A stretch of 64,000 nt of DNA from Spongilla lacustris. Taxonomy: Eukaryota; Porifera; Demospongiae; Spongillida; Spongillidae. Position 1 is the stretch's first letter. Each line of letters opens with the position of its first letter. A program made the translations under genes and the position numbers. The DNA lies in the NCBI GenBank assembly GCA_949361645.1, contig OX442425.1, forward strand, positions 2,917,073-2,981,072. Direction: 5' to 3'. The notes under the pieces are model-generated. The model ran no database searches. It had not been told where the DNA came from and worked only from the letters and a program-made list of their open reading frames with translations. Positions 24,459 through 35,669 of this stretch are shown here, piece by piece.

Positions 24459-25036
24459 CAGGGCCGCCAGAGCCGGGGTGGCTAAGGCCGCCCCACTTTT
24501 TATTGGGTACAGTAACAGATAACTTTCCCTAATTACACACTTATTAAAACTGTAGTAGACAGCTCGTAATTCTTTCGCCGTACATGTACGCGTATTGAAG
24601 CAGAATAGAGTACATGTCTTGGAGCAAGTTGCTGCTACCAGAAATCGGTGAAAAGGCACACCAGTCTTTGAACTTTAGCTTTCCCCAGTGTGAATTTGGG
24701 AAATCATCAGTCATGAAGCGCTCGTTCCAAGCCCATGCAGTGGTTCCAAAGGTGGCCATGGCTACACTACAATGTTAATTGTGACCAAGCTTCTGCTTTT
24801 CAATGTTCATGTGTCATGGTTTACAAGAATAATTATTTACATTCCATAGCTGGAAAGACGCCATTGCTAAGTTTACAAAGCATGAATGCAGCCAGTCCCA
24901 TAAAGATGTGGTGTTAAAAACAGTTACACTCCCATCAACATCGGGGGATGTTGGTGAAATGCGTGATAATAAATCATTAATAAATTCATGTCCATTAATG
25001 ACGTGCCCTAATTGTCAACTCCTTCCGGCGGCTCTG
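24459..25036 (+). mobile_element. hAT-like element with TTF/ZMYM1-type zinc-finger fragment
   Basis: The ends are CAGGGCCGCC and GGCGGCTCTG, inverted with one mismatch. Removing it restores the module sequence. Internally the plus strand at 24735-24840 reads WFQRWPWLHYNV and FQCSCVMVYKNNY, and another frame then reads KFTKHECSQSHKDVV. Together these resemble the TTF-type zinc finger at the N-terminus of ZMYM1-like hAT transposases. Frameshifts are present and no catalytic domain remains. The target duplication could not be read clearly. Confidence 0.65.
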
Positions 25037-25353
25037 ATACACTAGGCAACATGTTGCGTGCAACTCCAATGAATATGGGTACAAACTACATGCAAGTACT
25101 GCATCAACTTATTCATATTATACATGTAGTTCCATACAACATTCTGCCTATTGCATGGTCATCTTTACATGTAAGGTTAATCCCATGTAACCATGGCTTA
25201 CATGTGCAAGAACATTTTTTTTAAACTGGCTGCACTTGTACCCATGGCATCATTATGACATACATGTAAACATGTGTATATACGAGCGTGTGATGCAAGA
25301 GGAGAGTATGTACATGTACATGTAAATGTACAACAGTGCATATATTTACCAAC

Positions 25354-25452
25354 CTTATTAGTGTGACTGACATTAGCTCCTGCTTCAATGAGTGTCTTCA
25401 CTACATCAAGATGTCCTTCATAACTTGCTTTCAACAAAGGACTCCAGCCATC
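25354..25452 (-). CDS. Ankyrin-repeat exon, type B (99 bp)
   Basis: 33 codons, DGWSPLLKASYEGHLDVV to ANVSHTNK. The acceptor is TTGTATTACAG and the donor GTTGGT on the minus strand. The intron lead-in that follows on the plus side is cut at GGTAC by the BEL/Pao insertion. Confidence 0.85.
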
Positions 25453-25558
25453 CTGTAATACAAATATCATCATAACCAGAGGCTTGACATGAGGAGGTGG
25501 TGGGTGAGGGGAGGGAGAAGATATGGCAATGAAGGCCCCACCATTTCCACATGGGTAC

Positions 25559-25684
25559 TGTCAGAAATTAGTGACGTGATAAGAATATAATTATTTCTGT
25601 GTAATTGTGCGTTTACGGTATGTATATTAGGGATTGATAAGCACAAAGGAATAGACACGCAGCGCGTTGCGTGGTGATCTGACA
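25559..25684 (+). repeat. 5' LTR of BEL/Pao element (126 bp)
   Basis: It starts TGTCAGAAATTAGTGACGTG and ends GATCTGACA. It aligns with 29401-29541 with scattered substitutions and indels, so the insertion is not recent. The LTR is short for this group. Confidence 0.85.
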
Positions 25685-25690
25685 TTATGT

Positions 25691-25707
25691 TGGTCCTTCG
25701 AGCCGGG
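25691..25707 (+). promoter_or_regulatory. Candidate primer-binding site
   Basis: TGGTCCTTCGAGCCGGG begins six bases after the 5' LTR. The leading TGG fits pairing with a tRNA CCA end. Which tRNA is used was not determined. Confidence 0.45.
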
Positions 25708-26116
25708 AATTCTCAAGGTAATATTTGAGGAAATGAGTGAACAAGAATGTGCCTTGGCAAGAAAGAAGCACGTACGAGCATAGATACTATATAATATCTA
25801 TGGTACAGTGTACGAGGAGGTCATCGAGCGTCTGTGACGTGAAATTATGTTGTTTCAAGTAACGAAATGCTTGAATCCCCCCGAAGTGGACGTTTCGAAA
25901 AGCAGTTCAGGAGCGGTTTGGTGGAGAAGCAACGCGTATATTGGGCGCTTTGGATGCTGAACTATTGGAAGCGGCTATTACTGAAGAAGATATAAGTGAG
26001 GAGATACAACAGTCAGACTTGTATTCCGAAGAATTGAACTCGCTATTATTCGAACTGACGACGTTCTCTAAACGCAACCCGGAATTTCTGATCTTTGACT
26101 AGGTGAGCGACAATTA

Positions 26117-26775
26117 GGAACCACGTCTGCACCAGTGGAGAACTCCCGTGAAGATGTGCCTTGGAATTCAAGGGATGTGTCTGGCGTGGGCGTTATTGCA
26201 GCTCCAACTAGAGGAGTTCCTACCCCGTCTGAAATCAGTTACTCTCCTGCATCCATATCAGAACGATATGTACCTGATGCTATCAATCCAGTTAGTAGAT
26301 CAAGAGTACATGTAAAGCTCCCAAAGCTTTCAATGAAGAAGTTTAGTGGCAATCTCACTACGTGGACTACATTTTGGGACTCATTTAAGGCTACGGTCCA
26401 TGCAAATCCAGATCTCAGCAACATTGATAAGTTCAACTATTTGAACTCATTCTTGAAGGCAGTGCGGCAGAAGCTATATCCAGTCTTTGTCTTACTGCAT
26501 CTAACTATGAAGAAGAGCTCCGTGGCTGTGCTGAAGAAGCATTTTGGAATCACCCAACAAACACATGGATGCACTGCTAAGCTTGGATCCTGTGACATTA
26601 ACCAATACCAAGGTTCTATGTCGCCTCTGTGATCAAATTGACTCCCATATAAGAAGCCTTAAGTTTCTGGATGTCCCTTCGTCTTCATATGGCCGATTAT
26701 TGTCTTCTGTGCTGATGAGCAAGATACCCCTGGAGCTTAGGCTGATAGTTAGCAGAAAGGTTTGCAGACAGTATT
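26117..26775 (+). pseudogene. BEL/Pao gag-like region (DUF1759 type)
   Basis: The first 165-codon frame carries KLPKLSMKKFSGN and WTTFWDSFKATVH, typical of the DUF1759 gag domain of BEL/Pao elements. The second frame (26544-26777) continues with VLCRLCDQIDSHIRSLK. One frameshift separates them. The protease region is missing, since the sequence jumps near 26775 straight into the start of the polymerase. Confidence 0.75.
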
Positions 26776-29203
26776 AGGTTTATTGACAACCGTTACCAAG
26801 TACACCTTCCATGGAAGGAAATTCACCCTGTTTTGCCTCAAAACTATGAACTGTGTGAAACCCGACTAAGGGGCCTGTTGAGACATCTGGAATCTGACAA
26901 GGAAATGCTTCGTGATTATGACTCTGTAATCAAGGACCATCTCAGCAAATTGTTATTATAGAGCTAGCTCAGAGACCTTGGGCTAGTGATTTTAGTGGCA
27001 AAATTCACTACATCCCTCATCATGCTGTTATCAGACGGGATAAGAAAACAGCAAAACTTAGGATTGTGTATGATGCTTCAGCAAGATCTGCAGGCCCATC
27101 ATTGAATGACTGTACGCTGGTCCAAGTTTTGGTCAGAATATTTTAGACATCATCCTTCGTTTTCAAATGTACATGAGAGCCTTGATAGGTGACATAGAGA
27201 AGGCATTTCTCATGGTCTCGGTCCTCCTGAGGATAGAGATGTACTACGTTTTCTGTGGATTGACGATGTTGCCAAAAGATACTTGTTTTTCGCTTCACTT
27301 GAGTAGTGTTTGGTGTTTCATCCAGCCCTTTCCTCTTAAATGCGACACTCAAATACCACATCGAATCTTTCAAGGATATCGATCGATCTTCCATATGTTG
27401 AAACGTTAATGAACAGTGTTACAGGGGCTCTCCAGCCTGAATTGAAACTGGCTGATCCGAGATGTTATACTGATTCACAGGTTGTACTTTGTTGGATCAA
27501 ACGTGAAGGCCATGAGTGGAAACAGTTTGTCCAAAATCGTGTCACGTGTGTGTACGACACACAAAAAAAACCCCGAACATTGGAAACATTGCTCTGGAAT
27601 CTCGAATCCAGCAGATATTCCTTCTAGAGGTGCAAGCATGACTGAACTCTCTAGTTCATCACTGTGGTTGGATGGTCCACAATGGCTTACAAGTGGTGAT
27701 GCAGATCATGAGTGTAGGGAGGTACCTATTCCAGAGGATTGTATAAGAGAAATTAATGCTTATTTTACAATGTGAAGATTTCAGTACCTTGCGAAGGTTC
27801 CTAATCGTATCATCTTATGTGATGCAGTTTGTTGATAAGCTTATAACAAGGAGAGCAAACCTAGCACACAATAGGGGCACGGAGTACTACTTAACACGGG
27901 CAGAGATCTATTGGATCAAGGTTATACAACGATCCCTATTACAGAGCAAAGGTTTTGGTATGTGGAAGCATCAGTTGGCGTGTTCATTGGTAATGAAGGA
28001 ATTTGGAGATGTCGTGGCCGTTTGGATAATGCTGACATTCCAGGCTCTTAAAAATATCCCATTTTATGTGATCCCAAACATCATGTAACTGCACTGATCG
28101 TAAAGGCATGTCATGAGAAAGTCTTACACGGAGGTATTAAGAGCACTCAGACTGAGCTGCGCTCGAGATATTGGGCTGTAAAGGGAAGGAGTCTAGTGAT
28201 GAAGATTCTTCATCATTGTGCGATATGTTTAATGATATGCCATATTTACCTCCACCACCTCCCCCATTACCTGACTTCAGGGTGCAGGAATCTCAACCAT
28301 TTTATTATACTGGGGTGGACTTCGCAGGCCCACTTTATGTGAAGAGAAATGAAGGCAACGGCAAGGTCTGAGTATGTCTGTTCACATGTTGCTCGACCCG
28401 TGCCAGGCCTGCATTTAGAGGTTGTTCCAGATCTCACCACTGAAGCCATTGATGAGGTGTTTTCGACGGTTCAAGGCAAGGATGGGAACTCCACGCAAGA
28501 TCATTTCTGACAATGCCAAAACGTTCAAGTCTGCCAAGAAGGTCATCACTGGCATATTAAGTGACTCAACAGCCAAAGGTCTCCTTGAATGTTTTCACAC
28601 TCAATGGCAGTTCAACTTAGAATGTGCACCATGGTGGGGTGGAATATTCGAAAGGTAATTGGGTTGATAAAAGGTTGTCTTAAGAAGACAATTGGACAGG
28701 CCAGGATTTCCTATGATGAGCTAGTGACAATAGTGGCTGAAGTTGAGATTACATTAAACTCTCACCCATTGAAATTTGTTTGTGCCGATGATCTGGATGA
28801 ACCACTAACCCCTTCTCATCTTCTTGTTGGCTATAAACTGAACAACTTACCTGATCCACTTTGTGGCGATGACAGAGATCCTACCTATGGTGAATCACAC
28901 TCTTCCTTTGATCTGTCAAAGAGATTGAAACATCTGAGTGTGATGTTGAAACACTTTTGGAACCGATGGCAGAGGGAATATCTCACATAATTGAGAGAGC
29001 ATCACTGTTACTCCAGGGGCTCTGTAGTTCAAGATCTCATTCAGATTGGTGATGTTGTCATTCTGTTTGATAAGAACCTGCCAAGGACGCTATGGAAATT
29101 AGCAAGAATTGTGGAGCTCATTCGTGGTGCATGTGTAAGGATGAAGGGTGAAACTGGGCATTCATCAATACTGAGACGACCATTCAACACTATTACCCTC
29201 TAG
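26776..29203 (+). pseudogene. BEL/Pao pol remnant (RT, RNase H, integrase, DUF5641)
   Basis: The pieces appear in order in shifting frames. The reverse transcriptase start has NRYQVHLPWK, a core piece has GDIEKAF, and RNase H has TDSQVVLCWI and NPADIPSRG. The integrase zinc region lies near 28110-28170 and the integrase core end near 28650-28760. The C-terminal domain has LKHFWNRWQREYLT (near 28945) and IGDVVILFDK (near 29046). The palm-domain YxDD region and much of the integrase core are deleted or scrambled. There is no continuous frame. Confidence 0.8.
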
Positions 29204-29400
29204 AGATGTCATCAAAGGATTCAATTGTGGTGCAGGAACCTGCACATGCTGCACATGACACTGCAGTTGTCGTTGACACAATTCAGCGACCTGCTAAATG
29301 AATGGCTTTCCAGAAGGCAGTACAGAGAATTCAAAACTTGGCCCAGGATCTCAATGTTGACTGAACTTACATAGTTGACTACCTGGTCAACGGCGGCAGG

Positions 29401-29541
29401 ATTCAGAAATTAGTGACATGATATGAAATTAATGATTTCTGTGTAATTGTGTGTTTACGGTATGTATATTAGAGATTCGCAAAGGATAGACGCGCAGCGC
29501 ATTGTGTGTACGAATTACCTTGATGAACCGTGAATCTGACA
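29401..29541 (+). repeat. 3' LTR of BEL/Pao element (141 bp)
   Basis: Partner of 25559-25684. It is longer because of an extra block before the terminal AATCTGACA. Confidence 0.82.
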
Positions 29542-29546
29542 GGTAC

Positions 29547-29740
29547 AAGTGTTCTATGCCCCACCCCCATATGTACAATAGGGATGGATGGTCCCCATAT
29601 GTACAATAGGGATGAATGGTCCCCATGTGTACAATAGGGATGGATGGTCCTCATGTGTACAGTAGGGATGGATGGTCCACATGTGCACAATAGGGATGGA
29701 GGGTCCCCATGTGCAGAATAGGGATGGATGACAAATGCAC
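29547..29740. repeat. 28-bp minisatellite, about six units
   Basis: Continuation of the tract that the BEL/Pao element split. The variants include CCATATGTACAATAGGG. Confidence 0.9.
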
Positions 29741-30018
29741 TATGGCTTTTGAGATGCATACATGCATGACCAATTGGTGTTCATCCATCCTTGCTGTTCC
29801 AAACCACATGTAATGTGCACCTGTCTCTCATGGAACCAGTGTAAAGTACGTTTCATCCATGATTGCAAACCACATCCATCATCTGATACAACAAAACCAC
29901 ATCCCAACTTTACAAACTCCTCTCTTCAGACATGCATATGTGTAAAACTGAGTTTTAATTTCCCAACCTTGTCACTTAGAAATAAGACATTTCTTATCCC
30001 CTTTGGAAACACACCCAC

Positions 30019-30120
30019 CTCATCCTTCATGTTCACATCCACACCACCATTAGTCAGTAGTCTCCTCACGGTGGCTATGGCGCCATCTTGTGCAGAAGCC
30101 AACAGGTCTGTTGAAGCGCC
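30019..30120 (-). CDS. Ankyrin-repeat exon, type A (102 bp)
   Basis: 34 codons, starting GASTDLLASAQDGAIATV and ending VDVNMKDE. The minus-strand acceptor is TGTACTCCAG and the donor GTGGGT. The L..A...G....V..LL pattern fits an ankyrin repeat. A paralogue lies at 39248. In both, the 39-bp minisatellite begins ten to twelve bases upstream of the acceptor on the minus strand. Confidence 0.75.
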
Positions 30121-30130
30121 CTGGAGTACA

Positions 30131-30585
30131 TAATAGACCTATCATTAATGTTCACCAGCAGTCTGCAGTATGTAGGCCTATCATTAATGTACACCAGCAG
30201 TCTGCAGTATGTAGGCCTATCATTAATGTACCCGAGCAATCTGCAGTATGTAGACCTATCATTAATGTACCCCAGCAGCCTGCAGTATGTAGGCCTATCA
30301 TTAATGTACCCGAGCAGTCTGCAGCATGTAGACCTATCATTAATGTACACCAGCAGTCTGCAGTATGTAGGCCTATCATTAATGTACACCAGCAGTCTGC
30401 AGTATGTAGGCCTATCATTAATGTACACCAGCAGTCTGCAGTATGTAGGCCTATCATTAATGTACACCAGCAGTCTGCAGTATGTAGGCCTATCATTAAT
30501 GTACACCAGCAGTCTGCAGTGTGTAGGCCTATCATTAATGTACACCAGCAGTCTGCAGTAGGTAGGCCTATCATTAAAGTCCACG
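30131..30585. repeat. 39-bp minisatellite, about 11.7 units
   Basis: Unit core GGCCTATCATTAATGTACAC plus CAGCAGTCTGCAGTATGTA. 39 is a multiple of three, so several frames stay open with 13-residue repeats (minus YINDRPTYCRLLV). It lies in the intron just 5' of ankyrin exon 30019. The same array has about 5.7 units at 39361. Confidence 0.95.
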
Positions 30586-30822
30586 ACAGCATAAAAAGCT
30601 GTCAAATTAAGCGGCAAAATCACAGCCCATGCATTAAACAAGCTTATAGTATCTGCGTTTAGGCCTTCAAATTTGAACGGCAATCTGATCAGAGGTACCA
30701 GAATTTTGGCACCTCGCACATAAACACACTGGCGCACGTAACCAGACCTACTTCTCCTGGTCCCCAGTCCCTTGTATATCGCTCGAAGTAGGCCTATATG
30801 TACATGTATATGTAAATGTAGG

Positions 30823-30997
30823 TTGCAATTAGTCTGATGTAGCCACACCCTCGCGCATTGCACATAATTGCATTCCTCATAATGTAAGGTAACTTTTAAA
30901 AATAACATTTAATTTTTTGCAGAACCGATTTGGTATGGCAATGTCTCCAGACCCTCCGCATAGCGCGAGGGTGTGGCTATATCAGACTAGGTCGCAA
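30823..30997. mobile_element. Small inverted-repeat element (MITE-like), about 175 bp
   Basis: The left arm TTGCAATTAGTCTGATGTAG continues with CCACACCCTCGCGC. It pairs with the right arm GCGCGAGGGTGTGGC followed by TATATCAGACTAG near 30963-30990. Some mismatches are present. The target duplication is not resolved. Confidence 0.6.
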
Positions 30998-30999
30998 TC

Positions 31000-31917
31000 G
31001 GATGCATGAGACTTTCATAAACCTGCCTGACCTTTCCAGAGCAAACCAGCTAGCCTAGTGACACGCACATCACCATGAAATTTGAACAAAGCTAAATTCA
31101 CATCTCCATCCTAGGCCTAGCACATATCAATTGAGGCAGAGACAACCATTTCATATATATACCTTATAGGTACATTCTTTTGGTATACTCCAAAGGTCAC
31201 ACCCCACAGATCCAACCAGTACCCATAGTAGCTTACTTGCCCCATGTAACGTATGTACCTTTTTTTTTTTTACAAAATCCATGTAAGCCACTATATAAGT
31301 TCAGAAATAAGTCTCTCTTCAATGATAAAAAATGGAAATTGCTTACATGTAAATACATAATGCCATCAAGAAACTGTTTATGTACATGTAGTGTTGATGA
31401 ATTTGAAGAGTTTCATATATGTACATGCTCCTTACCTTCAAACATAACTACATGTGGTTTTGTAGCATCTCAACTCGTCATGCACTAGTGGACATGGAAG
31501 AGTTCATGGATACACATGTAAATACACACTTGGCACCAATGACTATCCTAGAAGTGTTATAAGTTCCATGTTATATAACCTCCATGGCACATATTATTGC
31601 AGCAACCCATACTTATATTATGGATAGGAAGAACTAATAATTCTAAACCGACATCACTGATGCAAGTGAGTTTTTTATAGCACTAGATAAGCAGTCTGAA
31701 TAATGAATTCGTTTGACATGTTGTTGGGAGAAGTAACATACTTCATAGTACGACTAAATAACCATCTTGTTACTGCACATGACCCAATTTCAAAGTGATC
31801 AAAAATAGTCACCATAGCAACAGCAACATGGATGGAAAGGAGCAAGAAAATAAAGGATTAAAAAATGCCGACCATAGAGCCATGCAGTAGAAAGAATAGA
31901 GCAAACACATGTCAGAG
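31000..31917. repeat. Duplicated non-coding block shared with 50600-51549 and 60900-61539
   Basis: Landmarks such as CATCTCAACTCATCATGCAC, GACTAAATAACCATCTTGTT and GAGCCATGCAGTAGAAAG occur in order in all three places, directly 3' of the three paralogous terminal exons. No exon is seen in it. It probably contains the 3' untranslated and downstream region. Confidence 0.75.
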
Positions 31918-32638
31918 TCAGAGCATAAAGATGTAGTCACAGGAAGTGTTCTCTGTCCTCCTACGCTCCAACACATTCCTCACCAAAGGTGTCTGCAAGA
32001 ACTGCTTCACAGCTCTCTCTCTGGACCTCTGCAAGAGCAGGTCGCACACCAGGAACAGAGAACCAAAACGTGCCCTGTCCATGTCCTGGGAGAAGTCTGT
32101 GTCACTGCTGACAGCAGGGGTGGAGGAGGCAGTCAACACCTGGCTGGCATAAAGCGCTCTGCTGTCAGAGTCCTCCGCATCAGCAAACTTGTACCAGGCT
32201 TCGTTAGTGAAGCATGCCGTACTGTGTGTGGGCTGTGGGCCCTGGAGGGATGTGGGAACGACCTGCGTGGCACTATCCTCTACCATCCTGGCCGTGTTCA
32301 GGGCCCCGCCCCTCACCAGGCTGGTGCTGATCACAGACCCCTCCAAGGCTGCCCCCTCGTTGCGCAGCACTGGAGGGGGAACATGGGAGGTGTAGTCACC
32401 CTGGAAGACCTCGATGAGGGCCCCCTGCTGGAGGAGGTGGTGCCCCAGGTCTGCAGCATACTGCTCAGTGTACACCGTGGACCTCACCACAGGGATGGCT
32501 TCTGCGTGCCTCCCTGAGGCAGGCTGCAGGACTGGGGACTGTACCTTTCCCCCCAACATGGTGACAGTGCCAACAAAGTCCTTGCCCTGGAAGCACTTCT
32601 TGTACATGTGCAGGTGGCCTCTCATCGTGTGGAGGAAG
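31918..32638 (-). pseudogene. Terminal exon, paralogue 1 of unrecognised gene (5'-truncated)
   Basis: The minus frame is open and close in sequence to the last exon at 61540-62307. Shared stretches include RGHLHMYKKCFQG, YTEQYAADLGHHLLQQG and VCDLLLQRSRERAVKQFLQT, with stop context YIFML. Upstream of FLHTMRGHL the sequence turns into a 29-bp minisatellite and the splice acceptor present in the other copies is lost. No upstream exons of this copy were found in the window. The remaining frame is intact, so it may be a recent duplicate. Confidence 0.6.
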
Positions 32639-33100
32639 GGGGTATGGCCAACATGTGTACAGTACTGGAGGTATGGCCAACATGTGTACAGTACTGGAGG
32701 TATGGCCAACATGTGTACAGTACTGGAGGTATGGCCAACATGTGTACAGTACTGGAGGTATGGCCAATATGTGTACAGTACTGGGGGTATGGCCAACATG
32801 TGTACAGTACTGGGGGTATGGCCAACATGTGTACAGTACTGGAGGTATGGCCAACATGTGTACAGTACTGGAGGTATGACCAACATGTGTACAGTACTGG
32901 AGGTATGGCCAACATGTGTACAGTACTGGAGGTATGGCCAACATGTGTAAAGTACTGGAGGTATGGCCAACATGTGTACAGTACTGGAGGTATGGCCAAC
33001 ATGTGTACAGTACTGGGGGTATGGCCTGAACATGTGTACAGTACTGGGAGTATGACCAACATGTGTTCAGTACTGGAGGTATGGCCAACATGTATACAAA
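32639..33100. repeat. 29-bp minisatellite, about 16 units
   Basis: Core GGCCAACATGTGTACAGTAC plus TGGAGGTAT. 29 bp is not a multiple of three, so frames rotate and all stay open. It starts inside what is exon in paralogues 2 and 3. Confidence 0.95.
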
Positions 33101-33412
33101 CTGCCATCTAGCAGATCACAAATGTAATGCTGCATAGATACTAAATCTAAAATATGTCTACATGTTACACATCATATACCAACATAACATTTTACATTTC
33201 ACGACATGTATGTACATTTCATAACACAACTTAGACTAATTTCCCACACATCTATCCACATACGTACATGTACATGTATGTCCTTGCTACAATGTCAACA
33301 CATCAGGTGCTGTAGAACCAATCAAATTAACTACTTTCATCCAACAGAAATGTACATGTACCTGAAGCTAATAATCATGGCTCCACCCACTGATGGGTAC
33401 AAGGGTCCTCAC

Positions 33413-33493
33413 CTTACTCTGGGGAGTCTTCAATACTTCAATTACTTCTCTGTGACCATTCTCCACGGCTATGCCCAGAGCTGTTTTTCCATT
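33413..33493 (-). CDS. Ankyrin-like exon, type D (81 bp)
   Basis: 27 codons, NGKTALGIAVENGHREVIEV to KTPQSK. The acceptor is AACCTTCAG and the donor GTGAGG on the minus strand. The G.TAL..A...GH..V...L pattern is that of an ankyrin repeat with a shortened second helix, as at the end of an array. There is a single copy in the window. Confidence 0.7.
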
Positions 33494-33817
33494 CTGAAGG
33501 TTCGTTTCATGGATGCAGTCAATATGTGGTTCATAGACCTATATGACCTTAATGTATAGGTCCCTCATCCCTATAACTTACTGTAGGTACAAATATTTTG
33601 GAAAGGGACATATTCATATTTTGGAACATTGTAATTAAAGCGACCAATCCAAATAAAAAACACTGTTCAAATTTCGGTAAAAAGAAATTTCCATTTGTGA
33701 AATAAGTAAATGATTGAACAATAAAACACATCATCAGCAATGAAATAATATCACATTTGCACAGACAAAATGGCACCAGCTGGGACCAACATTTGGAAAG
33801 TGATACAAATATCAAGT

Positions 33818-34200
33818 CCACATCTGCCAGCTGCAATGACCTCATTATGATGATAATTTAATTGGTATAATATTACGTGTGAGTTTTGGTTGGCCCTCTG
33901 GCCACAGTTGGCAGTCCTCACATGCTTCCTCCTTGCACTAAGCTTCAACAGATTACTGCTAAACAAGGTGTGGCCACAAGGAATAATGAGTTTATCAGCA
34001 TGGATACTGACCTGTACATGTATAGTTACATGTGCATAAAAAACCATTACATTGTGTTTTACTGCAAATGTAAATTATACATGTAACAAATCCATAACGT
34101 CATCATCAAGGAAAGGCAACATTTGTATGTTCATACCTTAACTTAAGGGGACCATGTACTAGGCAACATGTTGCATGTAACTCCAATGAATATGGGTAAA
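33818..34200. repeat. Conserved 0.4-kb module, copy 7
   Basis: Same block as 13930 with an internal deletion after AAGCTTCAACA. The preceding 33600-33818 matches 18760-18930. Confidence 0.8.
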
Positions 34201-34795
34201 CTTTGCACTGCAGCAACTTTATTCATTTGAGTTCCACACAGCATTTTACCTATTGCATGCAGGTCACCTTTACATGTAAGGTTAATCCCAAGTAACATGG
34301 CTTACATGTGCACGTACATATTTTTAAACCTTATCCCTTATCTTACCTTGTTGCACTTTCATTCTAGTCTTCCTTGATGAAAGATTATTGATGCATGCCT
34401 CCTCAAGACTCATGAGTTAGTTAACTTTCAAAATGTTATATTTAGAAGCAATATGGTCAGTTGGCATGCAGAGCTGAAATCCCTTTGTCTAGTACCATGT
34501 CACCTAAATACCGGAATGTAGGTCGGGAAGCATTGCGATGTTGTTACATGTAGAACCCATCACACCATGCTTCCATGGATATCCTAAAAGATTAGGACAC
34601 CTACAAGAATTGCACCTTCTACATGTAGCCTCTTACTGATCGATAAAAACACTTTGAGGTGTCAGCGATATCAGATTCTCTCCCAAAAGAGTGACATGAA
34701 TAAATATAAAACCTTTAGCAACTAATTAAAAGCTGATACACATGTACCTGTATCTCGATCTCTCATATATTAATTCAACCTGTAGTACTACCTTT
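34201..34795. other. Intergenic or intronic, no exon seen
   Basis: Part of it (34380-34560) is a diverged copy of 38440-38620, recognised by ATGCCTCCTCAA and CTTAGAAGCAATATG. No coding signal is seen. Confidence 0.5.
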
Positions 34796-35127
34796 GAGGG
34801 AGGGAGGGAGGGAGGGAGGGAGGGAGGGAGGGAGGGAGGGAGGGAGGGAGGGAGGGAGGGAGGGAGGGAGGGAGGGAGGGAGGGAGGGAGGGAGGGAGGG
34901 AGGGAGGGAGGGAGGGAGGGAGGGAGGGAGGGAGGGAGGGAGGGAGGGAGGGAGGGAGGGAGGGAGGGAGGGAGGGAGGGAGGGAGGGAGGGAGGGAGGG
35001 AGGGAGGGAGGGAGGGAGGGAGGGAGGGAGGGAGGGAGGGAGGGAGGGAGGGAGGGAGGGAGGGAGGGAGGGAGGGAGGGAGGGAGGGAGGGAGGGAGGG
35101 AGGGAGGGAGGGAGGGAGGGAGGGAGG
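34796..35127. repeat. Perfect (GGGA)n tetranucleotide repeat, 83 copies
   Basis: 332 bp without a single interruption. The opposite strand reads PPSL repeats. This is purely low complexity and all open frames across it are artefacts. Confidence 0.98.
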
Positions 35128-35529
35128 TAATAAATCATCAGTAAACTTGAGTTTGAAAGCACTTTCCCTATATTCATTTGAGATGTTTATGTTTATTTTT
35201 GGTGGGAGCAAAGGGGGAGGGGGGGGGCTTAGTACATGTACTCTACGGTACTACAGTGCGCACTGTGATTTGCTGTACATGTACATACATTGTACTTCAT
35301 ATAACAAATCCATAACCTTTTCCCATATTTATTTAACTCACATACAACATTTTGCCTATTGCATGGTCACCTTTACTTGTACACATGTAAGGTTAATTCC
35401 ATGTAACCATGAGTTGTACATGTGCATGTATTAAAACCTGCAAAATATTAAATCCTTATCATTATGAAATACTTGTATACGAACCTGTGATACAAGAGTA
35501 CAGTGTACGTTGTACATATATTTACCAAC

Positions 35530-35628
35530 CTTATTAGTGTGACTGACATTAGCTCCTGCTTCAATGAGTGTCTTCACCACATCAAAATGTCCTTTAGCGC
35601 TTGCTATCATCAATGGACTCCAGCTATT
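35530..35628 (-). CDS. Ankyrin-repeat exon, type B (99 bp)
   Basis: 33 codons, NSWSPLMIASAKGHFDVV to ANVSHTNK. The acceptor is TTGTATTACAG and the donor GTTGGT. The first residue is Asn rather than Asp and Gly becomes Ser in NSW, so it is one of the more diverged copies. Confidence 0.83.
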
Positions 35629-35669
35629 CTGTAATACAAATATCATCATAACATGAGGAGGTGGTGGGT

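Larger units (their letters stand above)
25559..29541 (+). mobile_element. Degenerate BEL/Pao LTR retrotransposon, 3983 bp, 5-bp TSD
   Basis: The element runs TGTCAG...CTGACA and is flanked on both sides by GGTAC (25554-25558 and 29542-29546). Removing it joins CACATGGGTAC to AAGTGTTCTATGCC, the normal lead-in of the 28-bp tract. The internal order is a gag-like domain, reverse transcriptase, RNase H, integrase and a C-terminal DUF5641-type domain, the layout of BEL/Pao elements. Many frameshifts and deletions are present. It is much shorter than an intact element and should be immobile. Confidence 0.9.

Noticed and set aside
31909..32517. Plus-strand ORFs of about 200 codons at 31909 and 61531
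   Set aside because: They are antisense shadows of the minus-strand terminal exon, whose reading frame and splice acceptor are conserved between paralogues.
34726..35434. REGG-repeat and PPSL-repeat proteins
   Set aside because: Pure (GGGA)n tetranucleotide translation, with no flanking coding sequence.
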